Assembly (NCBI GenBank): GCA_049582065.1
Contig: JBAUTF010000093.1
Span: 1 to 29,276 of the forward strand
Length of the DNA stretch: 29,276 nt
Direction: 5' to 3'
From: DATKSS01 sp049582065
GTDB lineage: Bacteria; Chloroflexota; Dormibacteria; Dormibacterales; Dormibacteraceae
Part shown: piece after piece, positions 7,885 to 16,305 of the stretch
How the letters are laid out: each line of letters begins with the position of its first letter
Numbering within the stretch: the stretch's first letter is position 1
Notes under the pieces: generated by a model
What the model was told of the DNA's origin: nothing
The model's input: the letters and a program-made list of their open reading frames with translations, nothing else
Database searches by the model: none
Program-made: the position numbers and the translations under genes

Positions 7885-9540
7885 GTGCCGTCAATCGCCG
7901 TGCTCGGGCCGATCCTCATCCCTCTGATCGCCGCCGCCGTGATCACCGGATTCGGCCTCGCGGGCGTCGACCTCGGCAGGATCGCTTGCGCCGTGGGGGC
8001 CTGGGGAGCGGTCGCTGCGCTTTTGGTGCTGTGGCTTTCGGTGCGCTCCACCCAGCAGTTGAACCTCGGACCGCTCGGTTTCGGCTCTTCACTGGTGCTG
8101 CGAATCGACGCCCTCGGGTTTGCGTTCGGGCTCATCGTCGCGGTGCCCGCGGCCGTCCTGCTGTCGCTGCAGCCACGCACGTGGCAGGAGGCGACGGTGG
8201 CGATCGTGGGGGTCGCGGCGGCGGTGACGGCGATCGAGGCCGGCGGGGTGGTTCTGACCGCCCTCGCCGGCGGCACCGCAGCCACCCTCGCAGTCGTCCA
8301 GCTGGACACGGAGGACGTGAAGGCGCCCAGGCCGAGCTGGGGCGTTCTGCTCGGGGCGTGGCTGACCTTGAGCTGGGCCGGAGTGATCTTCGAAGCCGGC
8401 GCCGGCACCGACGCCTATGCCGCCGTGCCCGTCGCCAGCCTGACCGTCCCGGTATTCGCGCTGATCGCGGCCGCCGCGCTCGGCGCTTCGGGCCTGTTTC
8501 CATGGCGCTCGTGGCCGGCGCAGCTGTGGTCACGGCCCTCTCTTCGGGCGGCCGGAATGTCAGTCGCCACCGTGTATCCACTCGGCTTCTACCTCCTGGT
8601 GCGCGCGTACGAGATAGGGGATGGCAGGTACCCTCAACCGGCCGTCAACGTGTTGCTGGCCGGGCTCGGCGTGGCTGTCGCCCTGGGCGCCGCGATTCGC
8701 GCCCAGGGAGCGGCGACCCGGCGCGATTTCCTCGGCGAGGTCGTCCCAGGCTTCGGCGGTTTCGCGCTCATGACGATCGCCTTGGGCACACCACTCGGAC
8801 TGGTGGCCGGCCTGCTGAGCCTCGCCACCGCGGGGGCGCTGACCGCCTGCCTCGCGCTCCTCCCGGATGGAGCCGGCCTGGCCTCCCTCATTGCGATCGC
8901 CGCCGCGGTCGGGTTGCCGCCGGGGCTTGCGTTCGGCGCGCGGGTGCTGGGGGTGGAGTCGACCTTCGAGGCGGGTAACTCGATCGGCCTGATCGGCCTG
9001 GCCGGCGCTGCGACCTGGGTCGTCTGGATAGTCGCAGCCGCGCGGGCCATCGGACTCCCCGCGGGGCACGACCATGCTGTCGAGGAAACGTTTCCGCGCA
9101 TCGCGTTGGCCATCGCGGCGGCGACGATCGTGGCCGGGCCGGGTCTCGCTGCGTTCCAGTCTGCCTTTGCGAACGCGGCCCAGGCCGATGTTATGACCGG
9201 GAGCGCCGCTGGGTCGGTGGCAGGCGGCATGGTGTCCGTAGAGACGGTTTCAACTGTGCTGCCGGCTTTGACGCTGTTCATTCCTTTGCTCGGGATGGCA
9301 GTGCTGGTTTATGCCGTCGCAGGCACCTCGCTCGTTCGAGGCCAGGCGCGACCGGCGCTGTTCACCATGCCCGGGCGGGAAACCTCCGCGCGGCTGTGGG
9401 CCGCCATCCGCGCTGTCCGAGTCCCCGAGCAGTACCGGTCGGTCGTGGACCTTCGCGCGATCGAGCCGGCGGCAGCGGGCGGCCACGCGGTGCTGTGGCT
9501 GGCAGCGCTGGCCGCCCTCGTTTTCGCGGTCACCCGCTGA
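7885..9540 (+). CDS. Divergent NuoM/NuoN-like antiporter-type membrane subunit
   Basis: A 551-residue, almost entirely hydrophobic protein with about 14 predicted membrane segments. It resembles the proton-conducting subunits of complex I, Mrp antiporters and group 4 hydrogenases. LRIDALGFAFGL (from residue 72) corresponds to the family's LxxDxLSxxF segment. LFPWRSWPAQLW (near Trp207) corresponds to FPFHxWLPxAH, and VYPLGFYLLVR corresponds to LKxGxYGLLR. The family lysine in the last segment is Pro232 here, and the later LKRLLAYSS-type lysine position reads Arg-Arg (279-280, RRDFLGEV). Both losses are judged by eye. It opens a tight four-gene cluster. Proton pumping is therefore uncertain; an assembly or degenerate antiporter role is possible. 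Confidence 0.7.
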   Translation: MPSIAVLGPILIPLIAAAVITGFGLAGVDLGRIACAVGAWGAVAALLVLWLSVRSTQQLNLGPLGFGSSLVLRIDALGFAFGLIVAVPAAVLLSLQPRTWQEATVAIVGVAAAVTAIEAGGVVLTALAGGTAATLAVVQLDTEDVKAPRPSWGVLLGAWLTLSWAGVIFEAGAGTDAYAAVPVASLTVPVFALIAAAALGASGLFPWRSWPAQLWSRPSLRAAGMSVATVYPLGFYLLVRAYEIGDGRYPQPAVNVLLAGLGVAVALGAAIRAQGAATRRDFLGEVVPGFGGFALMTIALGTPLGLVAGLLSLATAGALTACLALLPDGAGLASLIAIAAAVGLPPGLAFGARVLGVESTFEAGNSIGLIGLAGAATWVVWIVAAARAIGLPAGHDHAVEETFPRIALAIAAATIVAGPGLAAFQSAFANAAQADVMTGSAAGSVAGGMVSVETVSTVLPALTLFIPLLGMAVLVYAVAGTSLVRGQARPALFTMPGRETSARLWAAIRAVRVPEQYRSVVDLRAIEPAAAGGHAVLWLAALAALVFAVTR

Positions 9541-9548
9541 GTGGTTCT

Positions 9549-10091
9549 TTGATCGCGGCGATCGCGGCGTTTACGGGCTGGCTCGGCGTCTCGATGATCG
9601 TGCTCGCCGACGGCCGCCGAGGGCTTGCCGCAGGGCTTGCCGTCTCGACCGCTGGACTCGCGGCGATCGCCTGGCGGGACGGCGAAAGCGTCGCCGCCCT
9701 GATCGTCCTCGTCGGCGGCGCGGCGGCGGCATTCCTGCGCAACCGCGCCGGCCCTCGCGGTTGGGTGGTCATGCCGCCCGGCTCCACGCCGCGCCTGATC
9801 CTGTGCGTCGCGGGCGGCCTCGTCGCTCTGTGGTTTGCGGCCTCGGTGACCCTCGGACCCGACGGGGCGACCCGGTTCGCGGCGCTGAGCGTCATCGGCT
9901 TGAGTGGCGCTCGAATCGTGGCGAGCCGCGAAGCTTCGAGCGTCGTGACCGCCGTCGCCACTCTTGCCCTCGCGACCGCCGTCGCCACCGACCTCGGCGC
10001 CGGCTCGCCCTCCCTGCTGCCCTACGTCGCGGCGGCCGTCATCGCGACGGGCGTGCTGTTGCTTCCTGTGCGGGTTGCGAGTGCCTCCTGA
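9549..10091 (+). CDS. Small polytopic membrane protein of the complex I-like cluster
   Basis: A 180-residue hydrophobic protein with about six predicted membrane segments (for example AAIAAFTGWLGVSMIVLA and LILCVAGGLVALWFAAS) and short Arg-containing loops. The only reasonable start is TTG 9549, eight bases after the preceding stop; a weak GAGTGG lies just upstream. Its 3' end overlaps the next gene by 11 bases. No family motif is recognised. By size and position between two antiporter-like genes it could correspond to a HyfE- or NuoJ/K-like subunit, but this is positional inference only. Confidence 0.6.
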   Translation: MIAAIAAFTGWLGVSMIVLADGRRGLAAGLAVSTAGLAAIAWRDGESVAALIVLVGGAAAAFLRNRAGPRGWVVMPPGSTPRLILCVAGGLVALWFAASVTLGPDGATRFAALSVIGLSGARIVASREASSVVTAVATLALATAVATDLGAGSPSLLPYVAAAVIATGVLLLPVRVASAS

Positions 10092-11133
10092 GCTCGCCGC
10101 CTCCCTGCCCGTGCTGGTCGCGGCGGTGGCGGCACTCGGGCTGGCCGTCGCGATGTCACCCCGGCGCGGCTCGAGGACTGTGCTTTTGGCCAGGGGCGGG
10201 ACCGGGCTTGCCGGCATGCTCGCCATCGCCGTCGCACCGAGCCTGGACTTCCTGGTGCTCGCGCTGCTCGGGCTGGCTGTGCTTCACGCCGCCCTTGGCG
10301 GAAAACGCGATTTCGCGTCTCGCCTCCAGATGCCAGTCGTCGCTGTGGTCCTTGTCACCCTGGCGCTGATGTTCGCGCGCGTGCAGGGTCCTGAGCTGCT
10401 GCAGCGGTTCGCGGCCGTGGGCCTCGCCGCAGGGCTCGCGGCATGCGTGGGCTTGCTGCCCTACATCCATGTGCTCGAGCCCGAGGACATGGTCGTCGCG
10501 TCCCCTACCGTGTGGATCGGTTTCGTGGGTCCCGTCGCGGCCACGGCGATTTTGATCAGGGCGCGCGGACTGCTTACCCCGGACGCAGGCGCCGACCTCG
10601 GGGCGATGCTCATCGGCCTCGGCCTCGTGAACATGCTGTGGGGCACGCTCGCGGCATGGAGGGCCGAGGACTCCACCCGCGCGTGGCACTACTCCTTCAT
10701 GGCGGATTGGGGCCTGGCTTTGTGCGGTTTCGGCCTCACCGTCGCCGAAGGCCAGGCGGCCGCGCTGCTGGTCCTGGTGAGCATCGTGTTCGGCAGATTG
10801 CCCCTTTATCTCGCGTCGCGACAGGCGCTGCGTGAGAACCAGTCGGCCGACCGGCCCATCAACCTGATAGTGGCCGCGGTGCTCGCCGGGTCGGCTCCGT
10901 TCGCCGGTTTCGCCGCCAGGGTCCTGCTCCTGCGCGGAGCGACACAGATGTACTGGCCTCTGGCTCTGGTGCTGGCGGCCGGCATGTTGCTCTGGCTCCC
11001 GGTCTCGCTGCGACTCGGACGCACGCTCGGCCAGCCGCGTGGCCGCCAGGCACTCGGGGTGGGCATCGTGCTTGCCGCCAACGCGGTCGTGGGTCTTTAC
11101 CCTCTACCCCTGCTCTCTCTGGCCGGCCGATGA
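10081..11133 (+). CDS. NuoN/HyfF-like antiporter-type membrane subunit
   Basis: A 350-residue membrane protein with about ten hydrophobic segments. The stretch NMLWGTLAAWRAEDSTRAWHYSFMADWG, around Trp202, mirrors the family pattern of a small-residue helix, a loop, then LKRxxAYSSxxxxG. The catalytic-type lysine of that pattern reads Thr here, while the following Arg is kept. A later PFAGFAARVLLLRG resembles the PPxxGFxxKxxL segment with Arg for Lys. The start is GTG 10081, inside the end of the previous gene. The 3' end overlaps the next gene as ATGA. It is shorter than typical NuoN (about 480), suggesting a reduced subunit. Confidence 0.65.
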   Translation: MPPELAASLPVLVAAVAALGLAVAMSPRRGSRTVLLARGGTGLAGMLAIAVAPSLDFLVLALLGLAVLHAALGGKRDFASRLQMPVVAVVLVTLALMFARVQGPELLQRFAAVGLAAGLAACVGLLPYIHVLEPEDMVVASPTVWIGFVGPVAATAILIRARGLLTPDAGADLGAMLIGLGLVNMLWGTLAAWRAEDSTRAWHYSFMADWGLALCGFGLTVAEGQAAALLVLVSIVFGRLPLYLASRQALRENQSADRPINLIVAAVLAGSAPFAGFAARVLLLRGATQMYWPLALVLAAGMLLWLPVSLRLGRTLGQPRGRQALGVGIVLAANAVVGLYPLPLLSLAGR

Positions 11134-11939
11134 TCCAGATCCTCGCGGCTATCGGCGCCCACGCGCGCGCGCTCGTCTTTTACCCGGGGCTGCTCACGCT
11201 GCTCGTCTTCGGCGGCGTCGTCGAAATGATCTGGGGCAGGCTTGCCCACGGGCGGTGGAAGCTGGCCGAGGTGCCGCGCCGCCGGCCGACGCCCGTGGCG
11301 GCCACGGTCGCGCTCTGCTCGGTCCTCGCGGCGGTCCAGCTGGCAGCGCCCTTCAACCCCGTTCCGACGGAGGAACGCAGCGTGGTGATCGCTGCGATTG
11401 CGCTCGCGTTCACGGTCTGGGCCGAGCTTGCGCTGACCGTCGAGCACGTCCCCGAGCCGGGCATCCTGCTGGTCGTCGAATTCTGCTGGTTGCTGGCAGT
11501 GCTCGGCCCAGCGGTGCAGCCCGAAAGCCTTCGTCCGCAGGTGCTGGGCAACGTGCTCGTCCCAGCGCTGCTCCCGGTCAAGGTCGCGAGCGGGCTTCTC
11601 TACCTGCTTTGCCTGCCCGCGCTACTCCGGGTCTGGCCGCTTTCTCCGCCCGCCGACCGGCGAAGCAGGCAGAGGTTCGACCTCGCGAGAGCCCTGTCCT
11701 GGTTCTCGTACTGCGGGCTCTTCACGACGCTTTTCTTCCCGCCCCTGCCAGACGGAGTGGTGGCGCTGCTGCGATTTTTCGTGATCACGCTGGGCATCGC
11801 GGGCCTGATGGTCGTGGTCGGGCTCGTGATGGACCGGCGCGGACCCGCGCTCGCGCGCGGCCTCTACACGCGAGCCATGCCGCCCTTCGCCCTGCTGGTG
11901 CTGCTGCTGGTGATCGGGACCTCGTTCATCGTTCGGTAG
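11130..11939 (+). CDS. Membrane protein, possibly HyfC/NuoH-like, last gene of the cluster
   Basis: A 269-residue protein with about seven or eight membrane segments; ATG overlaps the previous stop codon. The N-terminus (YPGLLTLLVFGGVVEMIWGRL followed by a basic loop) and the acidic residue near EPGILLVVEFCWLL recall HyfC/NuoH quinone-site subunits in layout. The diagnostic NuoH motifs (the GPNRVGP and lQplaD-type sequences) are not visible. The assignment rests mainly on its neighbours. It ends about 120 bases before the preferred mreB start. Confidence 0.5.
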   Translation: MIQILAAIGAHARALVFYPGLLTLLVFGGVVEMIWGRLAHGRWKLAEVPRRRPTPVAATVALCSVLAAVQLAAPFNPVPTEERSVVIAAIALAFTVWAELALTVEHVPEPGILLVVEFCWLLAVLGPAVQPESLRPQVLGNVLVPALLPVKVASGLLYLLCLPALLRVWPLSPPADRRSRQRFDLARALSWFSYCGLFTTLFFPPLPDGVVALLRFFVITLGIAGLMVVVGLVMDRRGPALARGLYTRAMPPFALLVLLLVIGTSFIVR

Positions 11940-11964
11940 ACCCAGGCGATGTCGTTCCGCCGGG

Positions 11965-12007
11965 AAACCCCACATCTGGGGTCAAGCTGTGGAAAAGACC
12001 CCTACCA
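11965..12007 (+). repeat. Possible degenerate third copy of the hairpin element (before mreB)
   Basis: This stretch begins with AAACCCCAC (11965-11973) and ends with GACCCCTACCA (11997-12007). Both ends are identical to the borders of the obgE element (18197-18205 and 18237-18247). The interior is shorter (23 against 31 bases) and carries a perfect small hairpin, ACCCCA (11967-11972), loop CATC, TGGGGT (11977-11982). It may also end the transcript of the membrane cluster, but no T-run follows. Confidence 0.4.
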
Positions 12008-12011
12008 GGTG

Positions 12012-12017
12012 TATGAT
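12012..12017 (+). promoter_or_regulatory. Candidate -10 for the mre operon
   Basis: TATGAT is a near-consensus -10 hexamer in the 121-base gap before mreB. No convincing -35 is seen. If used, the leader to TTG 12061 would be about 35 bases. Confidence 0.4.
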
Positions 12018-12060
12018 CCACCGCGACCCACCACATTTTGACCCACGACTTCCACGCGCC

Positions 12061-13119
12061 TTGAACCTGTTCACATCCGTGTTGGGGATCTGGTCGGCCG
12101 ACGTTGGCATCGACCTCGGGACCGCCAACACGCTCGTCCACGTGCGCGGCCGCGGCATCGTGCTCAATGAGCCGTCAGTCGTCGCCGTGAGCAAGCGCAC
12201 CGGCCAGGTGCTCGCGGTCGGCACCGAGGCGAGGCGCATGCTCGGTCGCACGCCGGCGGACATCGTGGCCAGCCGCCCGCTGCGCAACGGCGTGATCGCC
12301 GACTTCGAGCGGACCGAGCAGATGATCCGCCACTTCATCGCTCGCGCCCACAACCGCGCATGGCATGTGAGCCATCCGCGCATCGTGCTCGGGATCCCAT
12401 CCGGGGTGACCGAGGTTGAAAAGCGCGCGGTCACCGACGCGGCTTCGATGGCCGGGGCGCGCGAAGCACACCTCGTCGAGGAGCCGATGGCCGCGGCGAT
12501 CGGCGCCGGGCTGCCCATCCAGGCCGCGGGTGGCTCGATGATCGTCGACATCGGCGGCGGCACCACCGAGGTCGCGGTCATCTCGCTGGGCGGAGTCGTC
12601 GCTGCGACCTCGGCGCGCATCGGCGGCGACGAGATGGACGAGGCGATCGTGCAGTACGTGCGCCGCACGATGGGGCTGCTCATCGGCGAGCGCACCGCCG
12701 AGGACATCAAGGTCGCGATGGGGTCCGCCTTCCCGATGCCGGAGGAGCGCTCGTTCCTGGTCAGGGGCCGCGACCTGGTCACCGGCCTGCCGAAGACTGT
12801 CGAGATGACGACGGCCCACGTTCGCGAGGCGGTGTCCGGCGTGCTCGTCGACATCGTGCGCGCGGTCAAGTCGACCCTGGACTCAACCCCGCCCGAGCTG
12901 GTCGACGACATCATGGAGCGAGGCATGGTCGTCTGTGGCGGAGGCGCGCTCCTGGCCGGGCTCGACCAGCTCTTCGCGCACGAGACCCTGATGCCGGTGC
13001 GCATCGCGGACGACCCACTGACCTGCGTGGTCAGGGGCACCGGGATCGTGCTCGAGGAGATCGACACCTTGAACCGGGTCCTGTTGCGGACGCGCCGCGT
13101 CAGGGCTCTTCGCTACTAA
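12061..13119 (+). CDS. mreB: Rod shape-determining protein MreB (bacterial actin)
   Basis: MreB polymerises on the inner membrane face and directs lateral wall synthesis. The actin-fold ATP motifs are present: GIDLGTANTLVHVRGRGIVL (phosphate 1, from residue 16 of this start), DIGGGTTE at residues 163-170 (phosphate 2), and the late adenosine-type segment GMVVCGGGALLAGL. The start is ambiguous. TTG 12061 gives 352 residues and an amphipathic, membrane-binding N-terminus (NLFTSVLGIW) of normal length, so I prefer it. In-frame ATG 12013 or GTG 11989 would add 16 or 24 residues unlike the family. It is followed 8 bases later by mreC. Confidence 0.95.
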   Translation: MNLFTSVLGIWSADVGIDLGTANTLVHVRGRGIVLNEPSVVAVSKRTGQVLAVGTEARRMLGRTPADIVASRPLRNGVIADFERTEQMIRHFIARAHNRAWHVSHPRIVLGIPSGVTEVEKRAVTDAASMAGAREAHLVEEPMAAAIGAGLPIQAAGGSMIVDIGGGTTEVAVISLGGVVAATSARIGGDEMDEAIVQYVRRTMGLLIGERTAEDIKVAMGSAFPMPEERSFLVRGRDLVTGLPKTVEMTTAHVREAVSGVLVDIVRAVKSTLDSTPPELVDDIMERGMVVCGGGALLAGLDQLFAHETLMPVRIADDPLTCVVRGTGIVLEEIDTLNRVLLRTRRVRALRY

Positions 13120-13127
13120 GGCCGACC

Positions 13128-13943
13128 ATGTACGGGAGGACCCAGTCTCGATCGACCGGGCTCTTCCTGTCGATGTGCGCCGCCATGCTCCTGGTCGCGA
13201 TGGTCAGCCAGCAGTCCTGGGCGGCGGGCGCGCGCAGTGCCGCCAAGAGCGCGCTGGCTCCATTCGAATCCGGGCTCACCGCGGCTGCGTCCCAGCTCGA
13301 CCGGGTCACCTCGGTCTTGGGCGACATCTCGACCCTTCGCGCGGAAAACCAGCAACTGCTCGCCGATGACGCGGCGCTGCGGCGCCAGGTCGTAGAGCTG
13401 AACGCGGCGGCCAAGGAGAACTCGACGCTCCGTCAGGCGCTCGATTTCGAGAGGGCATTCGGACATCGCATGGTGGCGGCGCAGGTCGTCGGGCTGGGTC
13501 CCGACGGCTTCAGCAGGACGCTCGAGATCGATCGAGGCACATCGGACGGCGTCCAGGCGGGAATGATCGTCACGACGGGCGCGGGGCTGCTCGGCCGCGT
13601 GAGCGAGGCCGGCCCGCGCGCCGCGATCGTGCAGACGCTGGCCGACCCGCAGAGCCGCGTCAGCGTCTTTCTCTCCACGTCGGGCCTGCAGGGCACGGTG
13701 TTCGGCGGACCGACCGCGCTGCAGCTGCAGATCGAGCACAGCATCGGCGTCGTCGCGTCGAACGGCGACTGGGCTCTCACCAGCGGAGTAGGCGGCGGCT
13801 ATCCGCGGGGCCTCGTGGTCGGCGAAGTCGCGAGCGTGACCCACCGTGACTCCGCGACCTTCGACGACGCGGTGCTGGCCTGGGTGAACGACCCCACGAA
13901 CATCAGCCTGGTCCTCGTGATCACGGATTTCATGCCGTCGTGA
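13128..13943 (+). CDS. mreC: Cell shape-determining protein MreC
   Basis: A bitopic scaffold of the elongasome that activates PBP2/RodA in the periplasm or wall space. The 271-residue protein has a short cytoplasmic N-terminus, one membrane segment (about residues 11-28, LFLSMCAAMLLVAMVS) and a coiled coil (about 55-90, with ISTLRAENQQLLADDAALRR). The paired beta-barrel domains follow, including VVGLGPDGFSRTLEIDRGTSDGV-type and GLVVGEV segments, both family hallmarks. ATG 13128 has an AAGG seven bases upstream. The stop overlaps mreD as GTGA. Confidence 0.95.
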   Translation: MYGRTQSRSTGLFLSMCAAMLLVAMVSQQSWAAGARSAAKSALAPFESGLTAAASQLDRVTSVLGDISTLRAENQQLLADDAALRRQVVELNAAAKENSTLRQALDFERAFGHRMVAAQVVGLGPDGFSRTLEIDRGTSDGVQAGMIVTTGAGLLGRVSEAGPRAAIVQTLADPQSRVSVFLSTSGLQGTVFGGPTALQLQIEHSIGVVASNGDWALTSGVGGGYPRGLVVGEVASVTHRDSATFDDAVLAWVNDPTNISLVLVITDFMPS

Positions 13944-14431
13944 AACGCGCGCTCGGCGCTGCGTTGATGCTGGCCGCCGCGCTGGTCCAGGTCACCTGGG
14001 CGCCGAGGTTGGAGATCGTCGGGGCGTTTCCCAATCTGGTGCTGCTCGCGGTCGTCGGGGTCACGTGGACGCGGGGAGTGCGCGCCGGCATGGCGTGGGC
14101 GTGCGTCGGCGGCGTGCTCCTCGACCTGACCGCGGCCGGCCCGATCGGGCCGCATGCGCTCGGCCTGTTGACCGGCGCGTATCTCACGGGATTCTGGACC
14201 CGCAACCTCGACCGCACGAGCGCGGTCCAGGTCGCCATCGCTGCGGCGGCGAGCACGGCGGCATACTCCCTGGTCCTGGTCGGATCCGACGACACACTCG
14301 GCCTGCCGGTCCCTCCGCTCGCGGTAGCCGCTGAGCTCATGCTCGCCGCATGCGCGTACAACGCCATCCTGATGCCTGCCGCGCTGGCGGTCCTTCGGAG
14401 AGTGCGAACAGCGGCGCCTGAGGCCGTTTGA
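13940..14431 (+). CDS. mreD: Rod shape-determining membrane protein MreD
   Basis: A small polytopic elongasome subunit: 163 residues with about five membrane segments, matching the family length. The pattern PRLEIVGAFPNLVLLAVV followed by GVLLDLTAAGPIGPHALGLL is typical of MreD (a Pro-Asn in the second helix, then the GxxxDxxxxxxxG loop). GTG 13940 overlaps the mreC stop, and its own stop overlaps the TTG start of the PBP2 gene, so the series is translationally coupled. Confidence 0.9.
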   Translation: MKRALGAALMLAAALVQVTWAPRLEIVGAFPNLVLLAVVGVTWTRGVRAGMAWACVGGVLLDLTAAGPIGPHALGLLTGAYLTGFWTRNLDRTSAVQVAIAAAASTAAYSLVLVGSDDTLGLPVPPLAVAAELMLAACAYNAILMPAALAVLRRVRTAAPEAV

Positions 14432-16305
14432 TCGAGCTGGCACCGCGTGTCGAGCTCGGCGGCGCCGCGCCGCGGGCTCAATGGTCGAGGCGCCTGGTGG
14501 CCGCCGCGTGCATCGGCGTGCTGGCCATCGGCGCGCTCGCGATCAAGCTCGCCGAGCTCCAGGTGCGCGACGGCGCGCAGCTCGCCGGGCTCGCCCGGGC
14601 CAACACGGTGCACCGCGTCGTGCTGGAGGCAGACCGCGGGATCATCTATGACCGCCACGGGACGCCCCTCGTGGAGAACAGCCCGGTCTGGAGCCTGGTC
14701 GTGGTGCCGGTCGCGCTGCCTGTGGATGCGGCGGCCCGAGCCTCGGAGCTCGCCGAGCTGGCGCGCATCGCAGGGGTTGACGAGACGAAGATGGCGGACC
14801 AGCTCCTTGCGGCCGACGCATACGCGGGGGTGACCGTCGCCTCGGACCTCACGCAGGCCCAGGAGCTCGCCCTCGAGGAACGGCTGCCACAGCTCGGCGG
14901 GACGTCGATCCAGCAGCGCTCGGTCAGGACTTACATCGACCCGCTGGTCTTCGGCCACGTGGTCGGATACGTGGGCCCCATCGATGGAGCCGATGCCAAG
15001 AGGCTGCTCGCCCTCGGCTACCAGCCGGACGAGTCCATCGGCAAGGTCGGCGTGGAAGCCGGCCTCGAGTCGATCCTACGGGGAAGAAACGGTTGGTCGG
15101 ACGAAGAGGTCGATGCGCGCGGACAGGTGGTCAAGACGCTCGCCATGCAGCCTCCCGTACCCGGCGCATCGGTTTACCTCAGCCTCGACGCATCGCTGCA
15201 GCGCGCGACCGCACGGTCGCTGGCTGCCGGGCTGGAACGAGACCATAAGACCGCCGGCGCTTCGGTGGTGATCGACCCTCGGACGGGCGAGGTCCTGGCC
15301 ATGGTCAGCCTGCCGGGCTACGACACCAACCTGTTCACGCACGGCATCAGCCAGGCGGACTACAGCAAGCTGCTCAACGACCCTGACCGTCCGTTGCTGA
15401 ACCGGGCCATCGCGGGCCAGTACGCGCCCGGTTCGACGTTCAAGATGGTCACGGCGACCGCGGCCCTCCAGGAAGGCAAGATCACCGCGCAGACGCTGCT
15501 GAACTGTCCGCCCTCCATCAATGTCGGTGGCTGGGTCTATCACAACTGGGCCACCTACAGCCTCGGGCTGATGAATGTCGCGAAGGCCCTTGCGACCTCG
15601 TGCGACACCTTCTTCTACCAGGTCGCCGCCATGGTCGGCGACGTAACGCTGGCCAGGTATGCGCGGGCCTTCGGATTTGGTCAGGCGACGTCTATCGAGA
15701 TGCCGGGCGTGATGCCCGGTCTTGTCCCGGACCGCATCTGGAAGCAGTTGCAGTGCGGGGTGCCCGACCTCAACTCTGATTCGTGCCGGTGGACGGACGG
15801 AGACACCATTACCTTCGGCATCGGCCAGTCCTATCTCCTGACGACGCCGCTCAACCAGGCGGTCTACGTCGCGGCCCTGGCCAACGGGGGGCAGGTGTTG
15901 AAGCCGACTCTCGTGCACGAGGTCCGCGACGCAACGGGCCGCATCGTCGAAACGCAGCATCCGGAGGTGACCGGCACCGTGCCGGCCTCGCCGCAGACCC
16001 TCCAGGCAGTGCGTGAGGGCATGAGAGACGAGATCAACCGGCCCTACAACTTGAACTACTGGTTCCGCGCCGCCGGCGTGCCGGCCGACGGCGGCGGCAA
16101 GACCGGCACCGCGCAGTGGGGCGGCAGCGGCCTAAACCTGCCGACACACGCATGGTTCGTTTTCTTCGCGCCGTACTCGCAGCCGGACATCGCGATGTCG
16201 ATCTTCGTCGAGCGCGGTGAGCTGTCGGAGGTGGAGGCCGCGCCCATTGGCGTCGACATCATGAAGTTCTATCGTGCCAACGAGGGCGCCGTGCGCGCGC
16301 AGTGA
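14428..16305 (+). CDS. mrdA: Penicillin-binding protein 2 (elongasome transpeptidase)
   Basis: Monofunctional class B transpeptidase that crosslinks lateral wall glycan made by RodA. 625 residues: an N-terminal membrane anchor (about 25-45), the PBP dimer domain starting at EADRGIIYDRHGTPLVEN, then the transpeptidase domain. The active site is complete: Ser336 in GSTFKMVTA, Ser391 in TSCDTFFYQVA (SxD variant of SxN, as in other PBP2s) and Lys558 in GGGKTGTAQ. TTG 14428 overlaps the mreD stop (TTGA). The stop overlaps rodA (GTGA). Position and motif set favour PBP2 over the divisome enzyme FtsI. Confidence 0.95.
   Translation: MIELAPRVELGGAAPRAQWSRRLVAAACIGVLAIGALAIKLAELQVRDGAQLAGLARANTVHRVVLEADRGIIYDRHGTPLVENSPVWSLVVVPVALPVDAAARASELAELARIAGVDETKMADQLLAADAYAGVTVASDLTQAQELALEERLPQLGGTSIQQRSVRTYIDPLVFGHVVGYVGPIDGADAKRLLALGYQPDESIGKVGVEAGLESILRGRNGWSDEEVDARGQVVKTLAMQPPVPGASVYLSLDASLQRATARSLAAGLERDHKTAGASVVIDPRTGEVLAMVSLPGYDTNLFTHGISQADYSKLLNDPDRPLLNRAIAGQYAPGSTFKMVTATAALQEGKITAQTLLNCPPSINVGGWVYHNWATYSLGLMNVAKALATSCDTFFYQVAAMVGDVTLARYARAFGFGQATSIEMPGVMPGLVPDRIWKQLQCGVPDLNSDSCRWTDGDTITFGIGQSYLLTTPLNQAVYVAALANGGQVLKPTLVHEVRDATGRIVETQHPEVTGTVPASPQTLQAVREGMRDEINRPYNLNYWFRAAGVPADGGGKTGTAQWGGSGLNLPTHAWFVFFAPYSQPDIAMSIFVERGELSEVEAAPIGVDIMKFYRANEGAVRAQ

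Noticed and set aside
11988..11996. DnaA-box-like TTTTCCACA (minus strand) before mreB
   Set aside because: A single 8/9 match to the consensus without clustering, AT-rich unwinding region or dnaA/dnaN nearby; not enough for an origin.
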